This document shows, piece after piece, positions 1 to 9,868 of a DNA stretch of 64,000 nt. Origin of the DNA: Macrostomum hystrix (taxonomy: Eukaryota; Platyhelminthes; Macrostomidae); NCBI GenBank assembly GCA_950097015.1, contig CATNEN010000026.1:806001-870000 (forward strand). The letters run 5' to 3'. Position 1 is the first letter of the stretch. Every line of letters begins with the position of its first letter. The notes under the pieces are model-generated. The model had not been told where the DNA came from. It made no database searches and saw only the letters and a list, made by a program, of their open reading frames with translations. The position numbers and the translations under genes were made by a program.

Positions 1-143
1 ACCAGGATCCCAAGGGACAGGGATCCCTTGTCCGGCCAGGCAAAGAGACAGAAACGAATTACCTGAGACAATGTGGCATCGCGGCGTGACCAGTTGCGCA
101 CATCTGATGAAGTCACCGGACCGGCGTCGAGGCAGTCCATCAC

Positions 144-500
144 TTAAACGACTTCCGGTGGCACTGGAACGTCCTTGGGCCCGCTTGATTCAGGAAGGCG
201 GCTCAGGGCGTCCGCCCGGAGCATAAAGATCCCGCTGCGATGTACTAGAAGGTAGCGATAGGCTGTCAGGAGCAGCGCCCATCGTTGAACTCGGCCGCAC
301 ACCAACGTTGGAAGCGACCGTTCCTGCCCAAGGAGGCCTGGCCGCCGATGGTCCGTCAGCAGGGTGAACTCTCGGCCAAACAGATACTGGTGGAATTTTC
401 TGACGCTAAAGACCAGCGCGAGTGCCTCCTTCTCCATCTGGCAGTAGTTCTTCTCAGCGGCACTGAGACTGCGCGAAGCGTACGCGATCGGTTTGTCCAT
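144..500 (-). pseudogene. Gypsy pol fragment: RNase H domain
   Basis: Shows the standard gypsy RNase H signature: PIAYASRSLS, then a Y-x-Q-x-EKEALA helix with the catalytic Glu, then FTLLTDH with a catalytic Asp. The part after TDH is already divergent and the frame ends at 144. Sequence from 143 to 1 looks like the linker toward integrase (conserved PVT...W.R.D..LS pattern), so the element continues outside the window. Confidence 0.88.
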
Positions 501-883
501 GCCGTCCTGACGATGGAAGATGACAGCGCCCAGGCCGTACTGCGAGGCGTCGACTCCAGGTAGAGGTCCTCTGCCGCATTGTAGTGCACCAGGACACTTG
601 GATGCGTGAGTAGCTGCTTTGCTGCGGCGAACGCTTCGGCCTCACCGCGGTCCCACCGCCACTTCGAGTTTTCTCCAGCAGCCGGTGTAGCGGTGCCAGC
701 GATGATTTACCGCTATGACACTGGCCATGATTTTACCAAAGAAGCCCCTGAGCTAAGTCGTGTTCGTCGGTGCTGGTGCATCTAGCACGGCTTGGACTTT
801 GTCGTCCAGTGGGTGCAGTCCCTCTGCGTCAATACGGTGACCCAGCACGTGACCTCGTCCTGGAAGAATCTGCACTTCTCGAG

Positions 884-1147
884 CTAGCAGGTCAGGCCGG
901 ATTCCTTGAAGACCCTCAGGATCTCTCTGAGATTGTGCAGATGGCTCGCGTCGTCCTCTCTTGTGATGATGACATCATCGATGAAGGATGCTGTGTGCGG
1001 AATTCCACGCAGCAGGTTGTCCATAACTCGTTGGAAAAGGCTTGGAGCAATCGACACCCCAAAAGGCAGTCGGGTGTAGCGCAGGAGTCCGAGAGAAGTG
1101 TTGATTGTACAGACCTCCTGGGCTTCCTCTTCTAGCGGAAGCTGCAT
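884..1147 (-). pseudogene. Gypsy pol fragment: second half of reverse transcriptase
   Basis: Continues the RT domain in a different frame from the preceding block. It contains the RLPFG block and the catalytic box as FIDD (usual Y/F-x-DD), both key aspartates kept. The frame breaks again near 884; 500-880 should hold the RT connection region but has no clean frame. Confidence 0.87.
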
Positions 1148-1706
1148 AAATGCGATTGGTCAGTTCCAGCTTAGAGAACTTTTGCCCGCCAGTCAGCCGG
1201 GCGAACAGTTCGTCGATGTTTGGCAGGGGGTACGCCTCCGGCCGAATCGCTGTGTTGACTTCCTGCTTGAAATCTGCACAGACGCGGACGCTGCCGTCCG
1301 ATTTCATCACCGGTACGATCGGTGACGCCCAGTCGGAGTTCTTGACAGGCATCAGCACTCCTTGGTCAATTTCCTTCTGCAGCTGCTGTTCGACTTTTTC
1401 ACGCAGCGCGAAGGGAACAGGCCGCGCCTTGAAGAACTTCGGTCTGGCGGTCTCCTTGAGACTGATAGACACTGTCTTGCCGTTGAACTTTCCCAGGCCT
1501 CGGAAGTCATCTGAGAACTCCTTGATGAGCTTCTCAGCTGGGTCACCGATACGCTTGACCGACTGCCAGTCCAGGCGCAGCTGAGCCAGCCAATCCCGAC
1601 CGAGAAGGCTCGGACCGTCGCCGGCGACAACGAGCAGCCGCAGTTGCGCTTCATCAGAGTCGGTGGACACTCGCACACGGACGGACAGCTGGCCGAGCAC
1701 GCGCAC
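975..1706 (-). pseudogene. Gypsy pol fragment: protease end and first half of reverse transcriptase
   Basis: The open stretch starts at the end of the protease domain, with a GPSLLGRDWL-type block, and runs into the reverse transcriptase fingers and palm (ASPIVPVMKSDGSVRVCADF block). The first catalytic motif reads FSKLELT where F-S-K-x-D-L is usual, so the first metal-binding Asp appears as Glu. After about position 1145 this frame leaves the RT homology, and RT resumes in another frame. Non-functional. Confidence 0.88.
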
Positions 1707-2172
1707 GGTCTGACCGGTGTAGGTGCTGAGCTGAATCGTTGACCGGGAACCAGTCCGTCCAGGTTCGCTTTGAATGTGCGCTCAGACAACAGTGTAGTAA
1801 CACACTAAAAGTGGGGAACGAACCTCGCGCTGGCAGACCGAGACCGGTTTCTGGCTTGTTTGCCTTCGTCAGTCAGCCATAGCCACACGCCGTCCTCTCC
1901 CACCACTCTTAGTGTGCACAGAAGTCTCTTTTTAAGCTTGCCATTTTTATGGCGATATTTTTTAGTGTTATGTGAGAGTTTTGCAGCCAAGTCTTTGCTT
2001 TTCTACTGTTGTCAGTAGTCTGAATTGTATCTCTCACAAAAAGCGATACAGATGCACACCTGTGTCCACCTCCATCTCGTGCTGCCACCCTTCGATGAAA
2101 ACCGATGTCCTGATCGGCGGAAAACTTGACTGAGGCCGATCCGATCCCAGGTGATAGAACGGATACGACACC

Positions 2173-2508
2173 TCATCTGGACTCGCACTCGTGGTCACCT
2201 AGCTGCTCCACAAGCTGGTGTGTCTTCTGCTGCCGCAGTGCATCTGTCTTACAGGCCTTCGCTGTGCGTCCGGTCTTGCTGCACTTAAAGCTGCAGCGCT
2301 TGTCCACGAAGGGGCACTTGCTGGCCAGGTGACGGGTTGAGAGACAGCGGAAGCAGCGCCGACGACTTTCGGCTCCCAGCTGTCTGCTGTCTTCCTCTGG
2401 TCGCTGCCGCTCCATCCGTAGCACAGCGTCGCTCTCCGTCAATGGCGTCGGTGTTGCCGCGTTCGCTGATCCCAGTGACCGGCAGTTGATGGCTGCCGAT
2501 TCGCCCAC
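2173..2508 (-). pseudogene. Gypsy gag C-terminal zinc-knuckle fragment
   Basis: An open stretch containing one good CX2CX4HX4C knuckle (CFRC...H...C) and a second knuckle with broken spacing and without the expected His. These knuckles bind nucleic acid in retroelement nucleocapsids. It is separated from the upstream gag piece by a frame change and a short gap, which marks it as decayed. Confidence 0.8.
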
Positions 2509-2576
2509 CTGAGCGATCTTCTAGTTGCTGTGTCGAGGGTGAGGGTCGGCTCCATCAGCAGCCGGCGTTCGATTTG

Positions 2577-3002
2577 CTATCCATCCAGTTGATCCGCGAT
2601 GCCGCACACCAGTCTGTCACGCAGCATGTCCGACAAGCTGCTGCCAAAGTTGCAGAACTCGGCCAGCTTCAGCAGCTCCGCCAGAAACTCTGCCAGTCTC
2701 TCCAGCACGCTGGGAAAGTGGAACCTCTGGACGATCTCACTTTGTCTCGGGTTGAAATGACCGCTCCGCAGCGAACAGATGTCGTCGTACGATTTGCCAG
2801 CAACTTTGGCTGGAGAGCACAGGCTTCTAGCCAATTGAAATGTCTTTCTTCCACAGACACTCAGCAGGGTTGCTCTCTTCTTGCCCTCGTCAGTGATGTC
2901 CTGGGCGAGAAAAGGCTGCTCCAGGCGCTCCTGGTATTCATCCCAGGTTTCGAAGGAGTCTTCAAATTCTCCGATTCCGTGGGCCGGCATGGCTGGGCCC
3001 AA
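2577..3002 (-). pseudogene. Gypsy gag fragment (capsid-like region)
   Basis: A 141-codon open stretch beginning with ATG. It has the usual gypsy gag layout: an aromatic region with W-x2-Y-x2-RLEQ, a K-R-x-LL-x-CG turn, a HFNPRQSEI-like block, then EFCNFG and the conserved DMLRDRLVCGI block near its end. In the living element this protein assembles the retrotransposon particle. The frame is lost around 2577, where an intact gag would continue into the zinc knuckles. Confidence 0.85.
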
Positions 3003-3656
3003 GTCTCGGGTTGGATTGTCATGATAATGAGCGTACGTGTGTTTGCATTACACTACTCATGCTGTACGTATATCAGCAAGTAAGAGAAAGTAAACTCATA
3101 CATTGAGGCGATGAGCGTTGCCATGAGACGAATTGTAGTTTTTTGATGTGCCAAAAAAGACACTTCTTATCTAAAATCTGTATCGTTGCCCTGCAGAAGT
3201 ATATATAATATAGCTTTTCTTTATATTTTTTACAACATTTGCAGTTTATTATAACTGCACAACTTATAAATCGTATTCAACTTTTCTCGTAGCTCATACA
3301 CGACGTTCATAACTAAAAAATGTAACCAGTCTTTAACTCAAAAGCAAATAAAACTTAACATACAATATGTATTGACGCATCTTATGTAAAATAAGTGCAT
3401 TTATGATTTATGAAGCTGCGATGGTGTACCGTACTAGACGTTACGGAATGTTTATGGAGGAAAAGAGAAAAAATGAAACGAGCGTACTTGACATGTTTTT
3501 AAGGCCTTAAAATGTGAACTCGAAATACAAATATCTTACTAGTGTAGCTGCAAGCCTCTCTAAAGAAATTATATAGAAGCATATGCCAAAAAACTATTTT
3601 ACATATAACTAACACAAAACCAGCATTAGCTTTATGCACAGCGACTGAGATGCGTC
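3003..3656. other. Spacer between the retrotransposon and the orphan ORF
   Basis: AT-rich, without an ORF. It should contain the retrotransposon's 5' LTR if one survives, but I see no convincing LTR boundaries. A minus-strand AATAAA (plus-strand TTTATT near 3245) could serve the orphan gene's 3' end, about 410 nt past its stop. Confidence 0.5.
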
Positions 3657-5759
3657 TCACTTCTTTATGTGAGCGAGCATATTCTGCGAGTAGGATTCGT
3701 AAATGCAGTCGTCAAGCGTCTTATTTTCGTCCAGGTTCACCTGCAATTTATTCAGACCCTCGTAGTACGCGGGGAATACCGTGCTGTAGCGTGCGTCAAT
3801 CTCCATGTGCTTGTATTCATAGACATGCTTCCTCTCTTCGTCTTGCTTCTTGGTTGTATCAGAGGCCACCTGTTCGGCGCTCTCATCGCTTGCGCTAATC
3901 TCCACCATATCGTCATAGTTGCGTACAAAAATGGTGATGCCACCAGAGGCTCCGACCGAGCTGGCGCCTGACATGGCCTCGCTAGTAGCCGCGCCATCAA
4001 CCTTCATGCTGACCCTGCGACGTTTAGACAGCAGGAATGCGGCCATTTCATCGGTCGTCCTGGGCAAGGTCACGCTGTCTACATGGGAGCTGATTTTAAA
4101 GAAGGATACGGTAAACATACACAACAGCTGAGGAACCTCATAACGGTTCACCAGCGTAATAGTAGCTTTCTTCAATAGTCGAAGTACAGTCTTGGGCATG
4201 AGATTCGGCACACAGTTGATAACACTAGTCAGGCCAAAGTAGGTATCATAGTAGGAGTAGCGAAAGAATGGTTCTATAAGCTCGGAGTCGACCAGAATGT
4301 CAACAATTGCATCGCAAACACTTTGTAGAGTCTCCTCAGAAAGGTTCTTTTTTAGGCAGTTCTGCAGCAGGCCAACCAGCAAGCTCAGGCAGTTAAACGT
4401 GTCGAATCTATAGAACCAGGCCCGCTCCTCTTCAGTAATGCTGTCCGTGACAGCGGAGGCAGAATGACTGGACCACTGCTTGTGGCGTAAGTACATACCG
4501 TCCGAATTAAGGTTAATAAAGTAGTTGATTTGGAAGATAAGTGGATCAATGTACACCTTGTGCAAACCTGTGGTGTCCGTTTCACACGAGTTCTTCACCG
4601 TCTGGCTGATGGCGAAGAAGTCGTGCTGCTTAAAGCAAAGAATCGCTCGAATTATTTGAGGCAGCGCATACAGGTGAATGCCATCAATGTAGTACTGAAA
4701 GGAGAGCAAGCGTCTCACGTAGGACATAATGTTAGGCACAACTGGCCTCACTGGATTCTTCGGCTTGCCTTCTTTGTCGGAGAACACCGTGGCGTACTCA
4801 TCTGGAACGGGCACGTCTTTGTTCTTCAGCACCTTCCGCCCGGCGTAGTTGCCCAGCTTCGTCGGATTGTTAAAATTGTGGCGGGTCAGTTCTTTAAGCT
4901 CGAAAGATTCCATCATGACTTTACCGATCTCTTTCATAAACATCATGTGAAAATTATATGACTTGTGAACAACATGCTGCAGGCGGTACATTTTGTCAAT
5001 TAGTTTCGCGACATTCATTGATGGCTTGCGCTCCAAGACGTAGCGTAAAATGTCCACCCAGTCAGTGAATGGCACACTGAACTGGTAATACTTGCGTCTG
5101 CAAGTGAACATGCTAGAATCAGACGGATTCCACCCCGTCATAGCCAGAAAGTGTAGGCCTTCGTAATACTCACGCTTTATGCATAGGAAGTCGTAATTGA
5201 ATCTTGCCAAATCGTAATTGCTATCATACACGAAGGACGCGTACTGTGGCAAAACGGCGCTCACAAGGTAGTTCTTACCAGACTTGGCCGAAGCCAGCTT
5301 GTAACAGCCGATCTCAGCTTTCAGGTACAGAGCGACACCGAATGCGTTTAGGTAAAGCATCGTACTGGACTTAAACAGAGGTTTATCCATGCTGGCGGAG
5401 CTGCCCAGGTAGTAAGTGGGTCGGTCGAGCACCTGGTAATACTTGGTGTTGTCGAATAGTGGCATTGTACGCAGCGAAGTTAAGTTTTTCTGCAAGCGCC
5501 ACTCAGATTTGTCTTTAAGTAGGTTAATCAGCCACAACGTGTTCGGATGGTCGATGCCAAAAAAGCCCTCCGGGCAACAGACCAGATCGCGCAGCGACTG
5601 ACTGACGTCGGCCGATAGAAACTGATCAGGCCGGGGCATGTCGTAATAGATTGGCGGCTGCATTGTCTCCAGACGCTCTACCGCTTCAGAGATGTCTACA
5701 TCCGCTTGAACCTTCATTAGCCTCTTGAGCTCCTTTCCGTGCTTGCTATTCATCGACAT
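3657..5759 (-). CDS. Intact intronless 700-aa orphan protein
   Basis: A single uninterrupted 700-codon frame beginning ATG-x-ATG at 5759, on the minus strand. I do not recognise the family. The protein is rich in Tyr, Phe and Leu, looks mostly helical, and has no clear signal peptide or obvious membrane-anchor series. Around residues 330-345 is a Pro-rich segment (NPVRPVVPN). Around residues 585-590 is a basic KRRRV patch that could be a nuclear signal, followed by a Ser/Gly/Ala-rich low-complexity stretch and an acidic/Lys-rich C-terminus ending in HIKK. The codon and residue make-up (many Lys, Asn, Tyr) differs from the GC-rich, Ala/Gln/Gly-rich neighbouring genes, and most neighbours have introns. 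It could be a lineage-specific gene, a captured mobile-element or virus-derived gene, or a retrocopy. The length without stops makes a chance ORF very unlikely. No function is assigned. Confidence 0.8.
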   Translation of the reverse strand: MSMNSKHGKELKRLMKVQADVDISEAVERLETMQPPIYYDMPRPDQFLSADVSQSLRDLVCCPEGFFGIDHPNTLWLINLLKDKSEWRLQKNLTSLRTMPLFDNTKYYQVLDRPTYYLGSSASMDKPLFKSSTMLYLNAFGVALYLKAEIGCYKLASAKSGKNYLVSAVLPQYASFVYDSNYDLARFNYDFLCIKREYYEGLHFLAMTGWNPSDSSMFTCRRKYYQFSVPFTDWVDILRYVLERKPSMNVAKLIDKMYRLQHVVHKSYNFHMMFMKEIGKVMMESFELKELTRHNFNNPTKLGNYAGRKVLKNKDVPVPDEYATVFSDKEGKPKNPVRPVVPNIMSYVRRLLSFQYYIDGIHLYALPQIIRAILCFKQHDFFAISQTVKNSCETDTTGLHKVYIDPLIFQINYFINLNSDGMYLRHKQWSSHSASAVTDSITEEERAWFYRFDTFNCLSLLVGLLQNCLKKNLSEETLQSVCDAIVDILVDSELIEPFFRYSYYDTYFGLTSVINCVPNLMPKTVLRLLKKATITLVNRYEVPQLLCMFTVSFFKISSHVDSVTLPRTTDEMAAFLLSKRRRVSMKVDGAATSEAMSGASSVGASGGITIFVRNYDDMVEISASDESAEQVASDTTKKQDEERKHVYEYKHMEIDARYSTVFPAYYEGLNKLQVNLDENKTLDDCIYESYSQNMLAHIKK

Positions 5760-5892
5760 GGCACGATTCCTACTTTAGTCCCCTACGAAATTCCTACGAA
5801 ATTTAAAGTTGGAAGTTTAGATCAACTCTGATCAACGAACTAAGAATGCAGATTGAGCTGCCCTTGCCAGCGCACACGAATGTATAATTCTT

Positions 5893-5978
5893 GAACGCTT
5901 ACGAGTGCGTCAATGGGAAAAGCACGAGTACGCGAAGCGCACGAGTGCTTTGGCCATAGACGCACGAGTAAGCGTGCA
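5893..5978. repeat. Imperfect inverted repeat (about 40-bp arms)
   Basis: The left arm (ACGCTTAC..GTGCGTC.ATGG..AAGCAC) is matched by the reverse complement of the right arm with scattered mismatches and almost no loop, so single strands could form a long hairpin. A shorter relative (GTGCGTCAATGG ... GCCATAGACAC) sits at about 6220-6265, so this is probably a dispersed foldback repeat. Confidence 0.65.
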
Positions 5979-6397
5979 TGAATTTTATTCTTATTAGAGC
6001 CATTCTCCCCCTTCACTGCTTATTTTTGGAGAGTATTCCATCTATTCGACAGCGGCTGCTAGCGGGGGTGCCCAGGGCAGAGCCCCCACATTCTAACCAT
6101 AGACAAAATTCATATTAAAAATAAAGTGTGGAGGGAGGAAAGAGAGGGGGTTAAAAATAAATCGATTTTGTGCTTTTTTATTTCACGCCGACATATAAGA
6201 TTGGAGGAATCTAGCACGCTGACAAGTGCGTCAATGGCTGACACAGTTTTTGCCATAGACACTTTAAGGAGCGAAGCGATCAGTTCGATTTAGAATATAT
6301 GGCGAAAATGTACTTACAAGTTTTGTTTGTTATTCGACAGCATAAAGCAATTGGAAAAGTGCTTTTCTGATATTCTGATGCTGATGCACTTTTGGCC

Positions 6398-6438
6398 GTG
6401 TGGTGGCCACCCAGTCCACGGACTGTGAAAAGCTGTAC
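6398..6438 (-). repeat. Partial copy of dispersed repeat R95
   Basis: Contains CAGTCC-AC-GGACTG followed by AGCTGTAC, the same landmarks as the longer copies at 38169-38260 and 40889-40981. Only the end of the repeat is kept. Confidence 0.45.
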
Positions 6439-7030
6439 TTTTTAACATATACGCCTCTGTTCTTTTTTTTATTTTAAATCTTTCGTAAAAATGCTAGCGA
6501 AAAAGTAAACAAAAACATACGAGCGTATTCGATAGTAACATTAATCCAGTTTTATTGATATAGAAATAATCTCTAGATAGAAGCTTAGCTTACTACTATA
6601 ATATCAAAAGCAGGTCTTTAGAGTCATGGGAATTTTTAAGCTTTTAATTAAGCGAGACAACGGCAAGTAAAAATGTTTCTTTTAGAGCTAAAATTCAATG
6701 CAAGTTTATCATGCACAGTGAAAATTCTGATCAAATTCTGAGCACGATAGGACATCCTACAAAGACAGATATTTTTCCACAACGACATGTACATATAGCC
6801 CCCAAAAAGACTCATAAACAGCTACTACAAAGACCTTCCATAGAGACCTATAAACCAAAGCCAATACTGCCAGGATTTTGCTTAAACCGGAAAAAATGCC
6901 AACGTCTAATATAATTGCAACTACGAGCTAGAGTTTCTGAATGCAGAAAGCGAAAAAAGTCGCATTAAAAATTGCATTAAGTGAATCGAATCACTAAACT
7001 AAACTCTGTTATGCACAGGACAGAAGCGAT

Positions 7031-7582
7031 TCACAAGTCGAGACCTTCTGCTTCAATGGCGGTCAACCAGCCGAGCAGCAGTTCCATCGGCGTGATGTCC
7101 TCCTGGGAGCGAAGTCCGCGCAGTCGATTCGTGACCTTGTTGGAGATGTTGCGCAGGCGCAGGGAGGCGTGCACCAGGCAGGCAAGTGTCGGCAGCAGAA
7201 CAGCCAGCAGGAAGATGGCAGTGGCCCGGAGGCAATACACCAGCGCCACGGTGGCGGCGGCGGCTAGGGCGACTGACAGCGCGGGTCGCCGGGTAAACGC
7301 GTTGCGAAATTCGGCCCGACGCTGTTCGGTGCCGGCAGTCAGCCAGACAGTAGCGCCGGCAACGATGGCGACAACGCCAGAGCCGCAGACGACACTGGCT
7401 GGATCAACTAACAGAAAGGCTAGTAGGCTCAGACAGAAAATGACGAGATAGTTTGACTGATAATACAGTAGATTGTGCTGGACACGATTACACCAGCGCT
7501 CCTGGTGCTGAACATCCGGCAGCTGGAAACGCGACGATTTTCCAGCGAACTCGTCTAGAGAGCGCAGCTTGGCTAGGCGCAT
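7031..7582 (-). CDS. ARL6IP5: PRA1 family protein 3 (ARL6IP5/JWA-like)
   Basis: A single-exon 183-aa protein, close to the about 188 aa of vertebrate ARL6IP5. Near residues 29-48 is the family signature W-x-NRV-x2-NLLYYQ-x-NYLV. Two hydrophobic hairpins follow (about 45-86 and 100-140), then VHASLRLRN near 137-145, which is also strongly conserved. Members are integral membrane proteins of the ER and early secretory pathway that bind prenylated Rab/ARL-type GTPase partners and, in mammals, restrain glutamate-transporter export. The ATG at 7582 was chosen because the preserved N-terminal L-R-x-x-DEF segment starts just after it. A TATA-like box lies about 55 nt upstream. The flanking 23-bp satellite begins within 90 bp of the start codon. 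The naming comes from recalled family motifs, not a search. Confidence 0.93.
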   Translation of the reverse strand: MRLAKLRSLDEFAGKSSRFQLPDVQHQERWCNRVQHNLLYYQSNYLVIFCLSLLAFLLVDPASVVCGSGVVAIVAGATVWLTAGTEQRRAEFRNAFTRRPALSVALAAAATVALVYCLRATAIFLLAVLLPTLACLVHASLRLRNISNKVTNRLRGLRSQEDITPMELLLGWLTAIEAEGLDL

Positions 7583-7634
7583 GGTGTATTTGCTTGGTTG
7601 GTGCTGATAAGCTGCAGTGCACAGCAGACCGCAG

Positions 7635-7642
7635 ATATATAA
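7635..7642 (-). promoter_or_regulatory. TATA-like box upstream of the PRA1-family gene
   Basis: Minus-strand CTTATATATC lies about 53-60 nt before the ATG at 7582, a spacing that allows a short leader. The upstream promoter would have to fit in the less than 30 bp before the satellite array, or include the array itself. Confidence 0.4.
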
Positions 7643-7666
7643 GCAAACAGCTGTGCTGAATTCTCA

Positions 7667-9655
7667 CATGGAATATAGCTACATTCCCACCTGGACTAGA
7701 GCTACATTCCCACCTGGATTATAGCTACATTCCCACCTGGACTAGAGCTACATTCCCACCTGGACTAGAGCTACATTCCCACCTGGATTATAGCTACATT
7801 CCCACCTGGACTAGAGCTACATTCCCACCTGGACTAGAGCTACATTCCCACCTGGACTAGAGCTACATTCCCACCTGGACTAGAGCTACATTCCCACCTG
7901 GACTAGAGCTACATTCCCACCTGGACTAGAGCTACATTCCCACATGGACTAGAGCTACATTCCCACCTGGACTAGAGCTACATTCCCACCTGGACTAGAG
8001 CTACATTCCCACCTGGACTAGAGCTACATTCCCACCTGGACTAGAGCTACATTCCCACATGGACTAGAGCTACATTCCCACCTGGACTAGAGCTACATTC
8101 CCACCTGGACTAGAGCTACATTCCCACCTGGACTAGAGCTACATTCCCACCTGGATTATAGCTACATTCCCACCTGGATTATAGCTACATTCCCACCTGG
8201 ATTTGAGCTACATTCCCACCTGGATTTGAGCTACATTCCCACCTGGATTAGAGCTACATTCCCACCTGGACTATAGCTACATTCCCACCTGGACTAGAGC
8301 TACATTCCCACCTGGACTAGAGCTACATTCCCACCTGGACTAGAGCTACATTCCCACCTGGATTATAGCTACATTCCCACCTGGATTTGAGCTACATTCC
8401 CACCTGGATTATAGCTACATTCCCACCTGGATTATAGCTACATTCCCACATGGACTAGAGCTACATTCCCACATGGACTAGAGCTACATTCCCACATGGA
8501 CTAGAGCTACATTCCCACCTGGACTAGAGCTACATTCCCACCTGGATTAGAGCTACATTCCCACATGGACTAGAGCTACATTCCCACCTGGACTAGGGCT
8601 ACATTCCCACCTGGATTATAGCTACATTCCCACCTGGATTAGAGCTACATTCCCACCTGGATTTGAGCTACATTCCCACCAGGATTATAGCTACATTCAC
8701 ACCTAGATTAGTGCTAAATTCCCACCTGGACTAGAGCTACATTCCCACCTGGATTAGAGCTACATTCCCACCTAGACTAGAGCTACATTCCCACATGGAC
8801 TAGAGCTACATTCCCACATGGACTAGAGCTACATTCCCACCTGGACTAGAGTTACATTCCCACCTGGATTAGAGCTACATTCCCACATGGATTTGAGCTA
8901 CATTCTCACATGGACTAGAGCTACATTCCCACCTGGATTATAGCTACATTCCCACCTGGATTATAGCTACATTCCCACCTGGATTATAGCTACATTCCCA
9001 CCTAGATTAGAGCTACATTCCCACATGGACTAGAGCTACATTCCCACCTGGATTTGAGCTACATTCCCACCTGGATTATAGCTACATTCCCACATGGACT
9101 AGAGCTACATTCCCACATGGACTAGAGCTACATTCCCACATGGACTAGAGCTACATTCACACCTGGATTATAGCTACATTCCCACCTGGACTAGAGCTAC
9201 ATTCTCACCTGGACTAGGGCTACATTCCCACCTGGATTATAGCTACATTCCCACCTGGATTATAGCTACATTCCCACCTAGATTAGAGCTACATTCCCAC
9301 AAGGACTAGAGCTACATTCCCACCTGGACTAGAGCTACATTCCCACCTGGATTATAGCTACATTCCCACAAGGACTAGAGCTACATTCCCACCTGGATTA
9401 TAGCTACATTCCCACCTGGACTAGAGCTACATTCCCACATGGACTAGAGCTACATTCCCACATGGACTAGAGTTACATTCCCACATGGACTAGAGCTACA
9501 TTCCCACATGGACTAGAGCTACATTCACACCTGGATTATAGCTACATTCCCACCTGGATTAGAGCTACATTCACACCTAGATTAGTGCTAAATTCTCACC
9601 TGGACTAGGGCTACATTCCCACCTGGACTAGAGCTACATTCCCACCTGGAATAAA
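7667..9655. repeat. 23-bp minisatellite array, about 86 copies
   Basis: Unit is GAGCTACATTCCCACCTGG plus a variable 4-base link (ACTA, ATTA or ATTT), giving a strict 23-bp period. Variants include CCTGG/CATGG, and TATAGC versus GAGC at the join. The array fills almost the whole gap between the PRA1-family start and the 3' end of the ASZ1 gene. The period is not a multiple of three and no long ORF crosses it. Confidence 0.97.
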
Positions 9656-9868
9656 GCTACATTTATATGAAAAAATGAAAAAAAACTACTTGCTAGCGAC
9701 GCAAAGTATAAGCAAAATGACAACGTTTTCGGCTTTTTATGGTGGGTAATAAGCAAAGTAGATAAGGGTGTTTCGAAGATGTATTCAAATGCGTTATTAA
9801 GAATAAGAAGCCAAATTTTCTGGATCATTTGGAACTGTATAACACCAATGCTAAGAGACAATGGGGGG

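Larger units (their letters stand above)
1..3002 (-). mobile_element. Degenerate Ty3/gypsy LTR retrotransposon, truncated by the window edge
   Basis: Read on the minus strand, the stretch gives, in order, a gag matrix/capsid-like region, CCHC zinc knuckles, the end of an aspartic protease, reverse transcriptase and RNase H. This is the Ty3/gypsy order. The linker between RNase H and integrase seems to begin in 1-143, so the integrase and 3' LTR would lie left of position 1. The coding sequence is split among at least four frames with stops between blocks, so it is not an active copy. I could not delimit an LTR or primer-binding site in 3003-3600. Clade is not resolved; the gag resembles the invertebrate gypsy type that carries a conserved DMLRDRLVCG-like block. 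Confidence 0.9.
5760..7030. other. AT-rich spacer
   Basis: No gene seen. It holds an imperfect inverted repeat at 5893-5978, a related motif at 6205-6290 and a short copy of a dispersed repeat at 6398-6438. A minus-strand AATAAA at 6551-6556 lies about 475 nt beyond the stop of the PRA1-family gene and could be its poly(A) signal. Confidence 0.6.

Noticed and set aside
7667-9655. CRISPR array
   Set aside because: Repeats are contiguous 23-bp units without unique spacers, and the genome is eukaryotic.
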